This document shows, piece by piece, positions 14,448 to 21,300 of a DNA stretch of 23,088 nt. Location of the stretch: the NCBI GenBank assembly GCA_030044695.1, contig JASIDM010000103.1:1-23088 (forward strand), written 5' to 3'. Position 1 is the first letter of the stretch. Every line of letters starts with the position of its first letter. The notes beneath the pieces were generated by a model. That model saw only the letters and a program-made list of their open reading frames with translations, made no database searches and was not told the DNA's origin. A program made the position numbers and the translations under genes. Source of the stretch: Thermoplasmata archaeon (GTDB lineage Archaea; Thermoplasmatota; Thermoplasmata; Lutacidiplasmatales; UBA184).

Positions 14448-14491
14448 TGGACGCCATAGAGGACCTCTCGGTCGGCCCCGCCGGAGGATGA
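14447..14491 (+). CDS. 14-codon leader ORF between riboswitch and thiB
   Basis: ATG at 14447 begins four bases after the conserved GGGAA end of the aptamer and encodes MDAIEDLSVGPAGG, then TGA at 14489-14491. The TGA overlaps the thiB ATG as ATGA, and the GGAGG before thiB (14483-14487) lies inside this ORF. The placement suggests translational coupling: ribosomes finishing this ORF would restart on thiB, and the riboswitch could gate access to its start codon. No homology is recognisable in so short a peptide. Confidence 0.5.
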   Translation: MDAIEDLSVGPAGG

Positions 14492-15636
14492 GTTCGCCGC
14501 TCGCCGCGCGAATCCCTAGGCTCCGACGTCCCGGCGCGACCGGACGCCTCCTGGCCTCGGTCGCCATCGCGGCCGCCCTCGTGCTCGCCGGGTTGGGGAC
14601 GTACGACGCGGTCGAGAGCGAGTTCGGCGGGGTCACGCTCGTCGTGCTGACCTACTCGAGCCTCTTCGGCGGCGACTGCGGAGGCAGCTCCGCGTTCTCG
14701 ACGGTCTTCGGGGAGTTCGCCTCGGCGCACGGGATCCGGATCGACGTCGAGTGCCCGCCCGGTACGGCGTACTCCTGGCTCCTCGGCGAGGAAGGGGCCC
14801 CCGCCGCGGACCTCGTCATCGGCCTGGACGAGATCACGGCGCCGCAGGCCGAGGCGGCCGGCCTCCTGCTGCCGTACGCCCCGCCGGAGCTGGCCAACGT
14901 CTCGCCGGCGCTGGTCGACGGGCTCTCGCCGGACCATGCCGCCGTGCCGTACGAGTACGGCTACCTCGCCGTCGACTACGCGAGCTCGTTCGCGAACGCC
15001 ACGGCCGACCGGATCGCGAACCTCGAGCTCCCCGAGATCGACGCGAACGCGAGCTGGGCCCGCGGCCTCCTCGTCGAGGACCCGCAGCTGGACATCACCG
15101 GCCAGGAGTTCCTGGTCTGGCAGATCGAGTACTATGAGCACGTCCTCCACGAGAACTGGACCGACTTCTGGACCGAGATGCCTGCGAACACGCTCGAGCT
15201 CTCCGACAGCTGGTCGGACGCCTACACCCTCTTCTCCGAGGGCGAGACCCCGATGGTCGTCAGCTACTCGACGGACCCGGCCTACGCCGCCTACTACGGC
15301 GAGACGGGCGCGTTCAACTCGACGGTGAGCTGGTGGAACGGCACCGCGTACGGCTGGCAGACGATCTACGGGGTCGGCATCGTCAACGGCTCGCGCCACG
15401 TGGCGCTCGATGAGGCGTTCGAGAACTGGCTCCTCTCCGGGACCGTGCAGTCGCTGATCCCGACGACGGAGTGGGAGTATCCCGCCAACACGACGGTCGC
15501 GCTGCCGAGCGTGTTCGCCGCGTCGATCCCGCCGGCGTCGATCGTGGCGCTGAACGCGGACACGACGCCGTCGACGGTCGGCGCGTCGATCTCGGGCTGG
15601 GTCGCGACCTGGGCGTCGATCACCGCCGGTCGCTGA
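14488..15636 (+). CDS. thiB: Thiamine ABC transporter, substrate-binding protein (ThiB-like)
   Basis: A 382-residue extracellular solute-binding protein. A basic N-terminus and one hydrophobic helix (about residues 20-38) export or anchor it; no bacterial lipobox cysteine is seen. The mature part follows ThiB order: LVVLTYSSLFG, DLVIGLDEITAPQAEAAGLL, a YGYLAVDYAS segment, GLLVEDPQLDITGQEFLVWQ, DSWSDAYTLFSEGETPMVVS and YSTDPAYAAYYGE. The last segments match the thiamine-pocket region of the family. N-x-S/T sequons are frequent, as expected outside the cell. The ATG overlaps the leader-ORF stop. A GGAGG directly abuts it with no spacer, so initiation probably relies on coupling. First structural gene of the TPP-riboswitch operon; it overlaps thiP by one base. 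Confidence 0.9.
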   Translation: MSSPLAARIPRLRRPGATGRLLASVAIAAALVLAGLGTYDAVESEFGGVTLVVLTYSSLFGGDCGGSSAFSTVFGEFASAHGIRIDVECPPGTAYSWLLGEEGAPAADLVIGLDEITAPQAEAAGLLLPYAPPELANVSPALVDGLSPDHAAVPYEYGYLAVDYASSFANATADRIANLELPEIDANASWARGLLVEDPQLDITGQEFLVWQIEYYEHVLHENWTDFWTEMPANTLELSDSWSDAYTLFSEGETPMVVSYSTDPAYAAYYGETGAFNSTVSWWNGTAYGWQTIYGVGIVNGSRHVALDEAFENWLLSGTVQSLIPTTEWEYPANTTVALPSVFAASIPPASIVALNADTTPSTVGASISGWVATWASITAGR

Positions 15637-17261
15637 TGCCGCGGGGGGCGACCGAGGCGGCCCTCCTCGCCGGGGTCCTCGCGGTCGTCGGGGCGTTCGC
15701 CCTGGCACCGGCCGTCGAGCTGTTCGCCCGCTCGTTCGTCGCGGCGGGAGGCTGGGCGGCTCTCGCGCGGCTCGTCGCGAGCCCGTCGGCCCGATCGGCG
15801 TTCCGCAACTCGTTGCTCCAGGGGGGCCTATCGGGCGCGCTGGCCGTGGCGATCGGCTATCCGGCCGGGGTCTTCGTCGGCCGGTACCGCTGGCCGGGCC
15901 GCGACGTCGTGCGCTCCGCCCTCCTGCTCCCGTTCCTGCTGCCGAGCCTGGTCATGGTGCTGGGCGTGCTCGACCTCCTCGGGCCGCAAGGGATCGCCGG
16001 GGGTCCCTGGCCCGCGGCCCGATGGTTCGCGAGCGGGATGCCGGGCGTCGTGGCGGTGAACCTGTTCTACAACGTCCCGATCGTCGTCGTGCTGACGGCT
16101 ACGGGCTGCGAGGCGTCGTCGTCCTCCCAGGAGGAGACGATCGCCAGCCTGGGGGGGACCCCCGCCCGGGCCTACCTCGAGACGTGGGCCGCCCCCAGCT
16201 GGACCGGGGCGCTCGGCGGCGGTCTGCTCACGTTCGTGCTCTCGGCCCTGTCGTTCGCGCCCCCGATCCTGCTCTGCGGGAACCGCTGCTCGACGGTCGA
16301 GGTGCTGGTGTACAGCCTCGCCGAGGTCGCGGGGCAGCCGGCGCAGGCGGGCGCGCTCGCGCTGGTCCTCGTCGCCGCGTTCCTCGCGCCGGCCCTCGCC
16401 TACGTCCTCCTCGTCCGCCGCCTGGCCCCGTCCCGAGGGCGAACGTACCGCCCCCGCCGCCCCGTCTGGACCGCGCCCGCGACCTGGGCGCTCGCCGGCA
16501 CGTTCGTCGCGGTGGCGGCCGCCGAGCTGGCCCTCGTGGGGGCGGTCGTGGTGCGCTCGATCGTGCCGGCGGGCGGGGGTCCCGTAGGGCGGGGCTGGTC
16601 GGCGCTGTTCGCGGGGTCGACGGCGGGACGGCTCGGGATCTCGGTCGAAGGGGCGGTCGGCAACACGTTGTTCTTCGCCGCGCTCGCCGCGGCCGTGGGG
16701 ATCGTGGTCGCGATCGCGAGCGCGTTCGTCACCTCCCGGCGCCCCCAGCTCACCACAGGGGTCGGCCTCGCCCTGTTCGTTCCGGTGCTGCTCTCGCCGG
16801 TCGTCCTCGCCGAGGCCCTCGAGGCGTTCTGGGGCCCGATCCTCGGAGGGACGGCGGACCTCTGGGTCCTGATCGTCCTCAGCCAGGCGCTGCTCGCCGT
16901 GCCGTTCGCCCTGCAGAGCCTGCAGGTCCCGCTGTTCGGCCTCGCCCCGGCCGGCGCCGAGTCGGCCCGGGCCCTGGGGGCGACCCCGTGGGGAGCGTTC
17001 GTCGACGCCGACCTTCCGCGGGTCCGACGGGGGATCCGGACCGCCCTCTTGTTCGCCTTCGCGCTCGGCCTCGGGGAGTTCACGGCGACGTACTTCCTGG
17101 TCACCTCCTCGACGCGCTTCCGAACGCTCCCGGTGGCGATCTACGCCCTGACCGACGACCGTCTCTACGCCGCGGCGGGGGCGGCGACCGCCCTCCTGCT
17201 CGCGCTGAGCCTTGCCGTGCTGGCTGTCGTCGTGGCGGGCCGGAGGGACGACGATGGCTAG
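15636..17261 (+). CDS. thiP: Thiamine ABC transporter, permease (ThiP-like, two-domain)
   Basis: A 541-residue polytopic membrane protein with roughly twelve hydrophobic segments in two homologous halves, the size of bacterial ThiP. Each half carries an EAA-type coupling loop for the ATPase: EETIASLGGTPARAYLETWA in the first and ESARALGATPWGAFVDADLP in the second, the latter followed by GIRTALLFAFALGLGEFTAT. The ATG at 15636 overlaps the thiB stop as TGATG, and the gene ends eight bases inside thiQ. It would form the thiamine channel with ThiB and ThiQ. Confidence 0.9.
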   Translation: MPRGATEAALLAGVLAVVGAFALAPAVELFARSFVAAGGWAALARLVASPSARSAFRNSLLQGGLSGALAVAIGYPAGVFVGRYRWPGRDVVRSALLLPFLLPSLVMVLGVLDLLGPQGIAGGPWPAARWFASGMPGVVAVNLFYNVPIVVVLTATGCEASSSSQEETIASLGGTPARAYLETWAAPSWTGALGGGLLTFVLSALSFAPPILLCGNRCSTVEVLVYSLAEVAGQPAQAGALALVLVAAFLAPALAYVLLVRRLAPSRGRTYRPRRPVWTAPATWALAGTFVAVAAAELALVGAVVVRSIVPAGGGPVGRGWSALFAGSTAGRLGISVEGAVGNTLFFAALAAAVGIVVAIASAFVTSRRPQLTTGVGLALFVPVLLSPVVLAEALEAFWGPILGGTADLWVLIVLSQALLAVPFALQSLQVPLFGLAPAGAESARALGATPWGAFVDADLPRVRRGIRTALLFAFALGLGEFTATYFLVTSSTRFRTLPVAIYALTDDRLYAAAGAATALLLALSLAVLAVVVAGRRDDDG

Positions 17262-18276
17262 GCCTCGGCTTTGCCTCACCTCGATCAGCGCCTCCTGGGG
17301 CCGGGAGGAGGTCGTGCACGCCGTTTCGCTCGACGTCGCCGAGGGGGAGCTCGTGAGCCTGCTCGGCCCGAACGGGAGCGGCAAGACGACACTGCTGCGC
17401 GTCATCGCCGGCTTCGAGCGACCCACGGCGGGGACGGTCGAGCTCGACGGCCAGGACCTCGCGGGGGTCCCACCGCACCGGCGGTCGATCGGCCTGCTCC
17501 TCCAGGAGCCCGTGCTCCTCCCGAGACGGACGGTCTTCGAGAACGTCGCCTACGCTCCGCTCCTGCAGCGACGCCCCGAGTCGGAGGTCCGCGCCACCGT
17601 ACGCGAGGTCAGCGACCTGCTCGCGCTGGCTCCGCTGCTCGACCGACCGGCCGAGCGGCTTTCCGGGGGGGAGGCCCAGCGGGTCGCCCTCGCCCGCACA
17701 CTGGCGGCCCGGCCCCGCCTCGTGCTGCTCGATGAGCCGTTCGCCTCCGTCGACGTCGAGATCCGGTCGGGTCTCCACGCGGAGTTCCGATCCGCGCTGC
17801 GGACGTTCGGCGCGACGGCGATCCACGTCACCCACGACCGCGAAGAGGGGCTGTTCCTCGGCGATCGCCTCGCCTTGATCTTCGGGGGCCGGATCGCGGC
17901 GACCGGGACCCCGCGGGAGCTGTTCGCCCACCCGACCCACCCTCGGGTCGCCCGGTTCCTCGGCTACAACGTGCTCTCCACCCCGGAGGGCCCGGTCGCG
18001 GTCCTCCCGGAGGAGCTCCGGGCGACCCCGACCCCGGACGCCGCCGCGGGATACCGGGTCCGCGCCTCGGGGCCGGTCGGGCTAGCGTACCTCACGGTCC
18101 TAGACGCCTCCGACGGGCGTCGGATCGAGCTGCGCGGACCGGATCCACTGCCCGTGGGATCGACCGTCGGCCTAGAACGGGCGGAGGGCGTTCCGGTCCG
18201 GCGCCTCGCCTCGGATCCGCCGGAGATGCCCGGAGCGCCCGCTCCGCCGTCTGCCGGTGGCCCGACCCGCCCGTAG
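17254..18276 (+). CDS. thiQ: Thiamine ABC transporter, ATP-binding protein (ThiQ-like, with C-terminal TOBE-like region)
   Basis: A 340-residue ABC ATPase. Walker A is GPNGSGKTT (38-46), the Q-loop LLLQEP (Q84), the signature LSGGEAQRVALART (136-149), Walker B LVLLDEP (156-162) and the H-loop HVTHD (H194). Beyond the roughly 230-residue ATPase core is a TOBE-like extension of about 90 residues (from PVAVLPEELRA on), more like the spermidine/iron-type ATPases than the short bacterial ThiQ, plus a Pro/Ala-rich tail. The ATG at 17254 is preferred: GGAGG at 17242-17246 is seven bases upstream and the start overlaps the thiP stop by eight bases. Operon position under the TPP riboswitch gives the substrate assignment; sequence alone would also allow other small-molecule importers. 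Confidence 0.88.
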   Translation: MARPRLCLTSISASWGREEVVHAVSLDVAEGELVSLLGPNGSGKTTLLRVIAGFERPTAGTVELDGQDLAGVPPHRRSIGLLLQEPVLLPRRTVFENVAYAPLLQRRPESEVRATVREVSDLLALAPLLDRPAERLSGGEAQRVALARTLAARPRLVLLDEPFASVDVEIRSGLHAEFRSALRTFGATAIHVTHDREEGLFLGDRLALIFGGRIAATGTPRELFAHPTHPRVARFLGYNVLSTPEGPVAVLPEELRATPTPDAAAGYRVRASGPVGLAYLTVLDASDGRRIELRGPDPLPVGSTVGLERAEGVPVRRLASDPPEMPGAPAPPSAGGPTRP

Positions 18277-18323
18277 AGCCCGGGGGGCTGGTGGCCCGCG
18301 GTCGTGGTCCCGCGGCGAGGTCA

Positions 18324-18337
18324 GTTACTTTGATACT
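18324..18337 (+). promoter_or_regulatory. TATA-like promoter region of the giant surface-protein gene
   Basis: gttactttgatact is the only AT-rich stretch in the 101-bp gap after thiQ. Transcription would start near 18357, leaving a leader of about 20 bases before the ATG at 18378 (or about 12 before an in-frame GTG at 18369). Confidence 0.5.
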
Positions 18338-18377
18338 ACGTGGTCGCTTGTCGGCGCTCACCGCCGGGGTGGGGGGT

Positions 18378-21300
18378 ATGGTGCGGGCGTTTCCGTCGTC
18401 GTCGAGCGCAGCGCGTAGGCGCTCCGCAGGGATCCTGGCGGTGGCCGTCGTTCTCGTGCTCTCGCTGTCGACCCTCGGGGCCGGCATCGTGCCGAACGTG
18501 GCCCTATTCCCCACGGCGCCGACGACCGCAGGGGGGTCGGGCGGCCCCCCTTCGGGCGGAGCGACGCCGACGCCCGATGCGGCCGCGGTGCCCACCCTCA
18601 CGGTCACCCCGAGCTCGGCCCCGGTCGGGACCCAGGTCGAGTTCACCGCGACGGCGTTCTCCGACTCGAGTTCGATCACGATCAAGACCCCCGCCGGGAC
18701 CGATGCCTGCCTCGGCACAACGGGGACGAAGGGGAACTACACCTGCGCCTACCTGATCCCGGCGGGCCCGGGGGGCGCGGAGTCGTTCAGCGCTGCCGAC
18801 ACCCACTCCCATACGGCTTCCGTCACGTTCACCGTCACCTCCAACGTCGTCGCTTCGCCCGCCGCCGGGCTCGTGGGGACCCCGGTCTTCTTCCTCGGCA
18901 CGGGCTTCGGCGGCGCGATCAGCGGCGAGACCGGCAAGTTCTACGAGGTGAACCTCACCTGGGTCGAGCCGTCCGGGGCCGTCCAGAGCGTCTGCCTGGT
19001 CGAGACCGACAGCTCCGGGAACGGGACGTTCGGCTGCTCCTTCACCCTGCCGGCGGCGCCGGCCGGGGACCATCTCTTCCACGCCGCCGCGGTGGGTCTC
19101 AGCCTGAACGCTTCGGTGGAGTTCCGGGTGCTCCCCGGGCTCACCGTCGGTCCGTCGTACGGACCGGTCGGGACGGCCGAGACGTTCACCGGGACCGGCT
19201 TCGGGGCCAACGTGGAGGTCTACGTCAACTGGACCGAGGGGCAGGCCTGCGAGGGGGAGTCCCTCGCGAGCGGGAGCTTCTCGTGCAGTTACGCGATCCC
19301 GTTCGGGACGCCGGGCGGGACGTACACGTTCGTCGCCTCCCAGGGCACGAACTCCGCGAGCACCTCGTTCGTCGTCTCGTTCCTGGAAGTGAGCCCGAGC
19401 TCGGCGACCGTCGGCACGACGCTGACGTTCACCGCGGGGGGGTTCCTACCCGAGACGCTGCTGACGATCTCGTGGCAGGACGGCGCGGTCTGCCCCGGGA
19501 ACTCGACAACGGCCTCCGGCACCCTCACGTGCACGTACGTGCTCCCGCCGACCCCCGCGGGGCCATACACGGTCACCGCGACCGACGGGCAGGGCGATAT
19601 CGCGTCGGCGGTCCTCTCGGTCGAACCGCTCTTGGTCGCCAACGTGACCTACGGTGACCCCGGGACCGACGTGGAGCTCGTCGGTAGCGGTTTCGGCGGT
19701 TCGGTCTCCGTGAACGTCACCTGGTCGCCGGGCGGCGTGCCGACCGTGATCTGCCCCACCCTCACCTCCTCCCTGGGCTCGTTCTCCTGCCCCTACGTCA
19801 TCCCGAAGGGAACCGCCGGCGGGGCCTACCCGTTCGTCGCGACGGATGCGGACGCGGACCGGGCCTCGGCGACGTTCACCGTCACGTACCTTACGGCGAC
19901 GCCGGCCACCGGTCCCAACGGCACCTCGGTGACGCTGCAGGGCGGGGGGTTCGCGCCGGGGAAGAGCTTCGTGGTGAGCTGGCGCGGCAGCGACCTCACC
20001 TGCGCGAAGTCGACGGTCGCCGCCAACGGCACGGTCAGCTGTGCGCTGACCCTGGGCTACGCGCCCGGAGGCTCCGCCCCCTTCCGGGCCTCGGACGCCG
20101 CGGGCGATGTCGCAACGGCGGCGTTCACCGTCGCCACGAACCTCACGGCGACGCCGACGCGCGGTCTGGTCGCGGGGGAGAACGTCACGTTCGCGGCGAC
20201 CGGCTTCGCGGCGAGCACGCTCGTCCAGGTCACCTGGGTGTCGAACGGGACCGTCGCCTGCTCCGGCACGACGAGCAGCCTCGGTTCGACGAACTGCACG
20301 GTCAAGGCGCCGCCCCTGCCCGTGGGGAGCTACGCCGTGGTCGCCGCGGACAACGTGTCGGACGTCGCCGGGACCGTGGTCCACGTCGTCCCGCGCCTGG
20401 TCGTGACCCCGACCGGCGGGATCGGCGGGACGTCGATCCGGTTCTTCGGCACCGGGTTCGACCCCACGTCCGCCTTCTCGATCGCGTCGTCGCTCGGCGT
20501 CGCCTGCAACGGCACGAGCACCCTCGCCAACGGCTCCCTCTCCTGCGGGTACATCGTGCCGGCCGCGCCCAGCGGATCGTACACGTTCCGCGCCACGGAC
20601 GCCCAGGCGAACGGCGCCTCCGCGACGTTCGTGATCGGGCCGTTCCTCAACCTCAGCGCACGGCGAGGGCCGGTGGGGACGTACCTCACGTTCACCGGCA
20701 CCGGCTTCGCCGCCGGTCACGTCGCGAACGTCAGCTGGTCGGACGGGCTCGCCTGCAGCACGACGATCGGGGCGAGCGGGACGTTCACCTGCGCCTTCTC
20801 GATCCCGGCGACGCCGTTCGGCAACTACACGTTCCTCGCGACCGACGCCCCGACCGGCAAGAAGGGCGACGACGCCTCCGCGACGTTCACGGTCCTTCCC
20901 TCGCTGACCCTGCACGGCCCCGTGGAGGCGGTCGGCTCGAACGTCACCGTGGTCGGCGAGGGGTTCGTCGCGAACGAGACCGTCTCCGTCACGTGGTCCG
21001 AGGGCCTCGCCTGTTCGGGAAGCTCGAACTCGTTGGGGACGTTCGACTGCGCGTTCACGGTGCCCGCGACCCCTGCCGGGCCCCACATCCTCTCCGCGAC
21101 GGCGGCCGGCCCGTACGCGGCGAACGCCACCCTCACGGTCGTTCCGCAGCTCACCCTCACCCCCTCGGTGGCGCCGGTCGGGACCGGCCTCACCGTGAAC
21201 GGCACCGGCTTCGCCGCCTCGGTCGAGGTGAACGTCTCGTGGGAGTACGGCACCGTCTGCCTGCGCGCCACCTCCTCGGTGGGCTCCTTCTCCTGCCCGT

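Noticed and set aside
14456..14490. Intrinsic terminator or a clear anti-Shine-Dalgarno hairpin after the TPP aptamer
   Set aside because: There is no T-run, and only a weak CCTC/GAGG pairing can be drawn across this stretch, not enough to call an expression platform.
14206..15708. Upstream extension of the pdxS frame to give an 815-residue protein
   Set aside because: The extra part runs through the riboswitch and thiB, shows only Arg-rich composition, and PdxS similarity starts exactly at the ATG at 14205, which has its own box.
15828..17426. A 532-codon minus-strand frame opposite thiP
   Set aside because: Charged low-complexity product; the plus strand encodes a coherent two-half permease.
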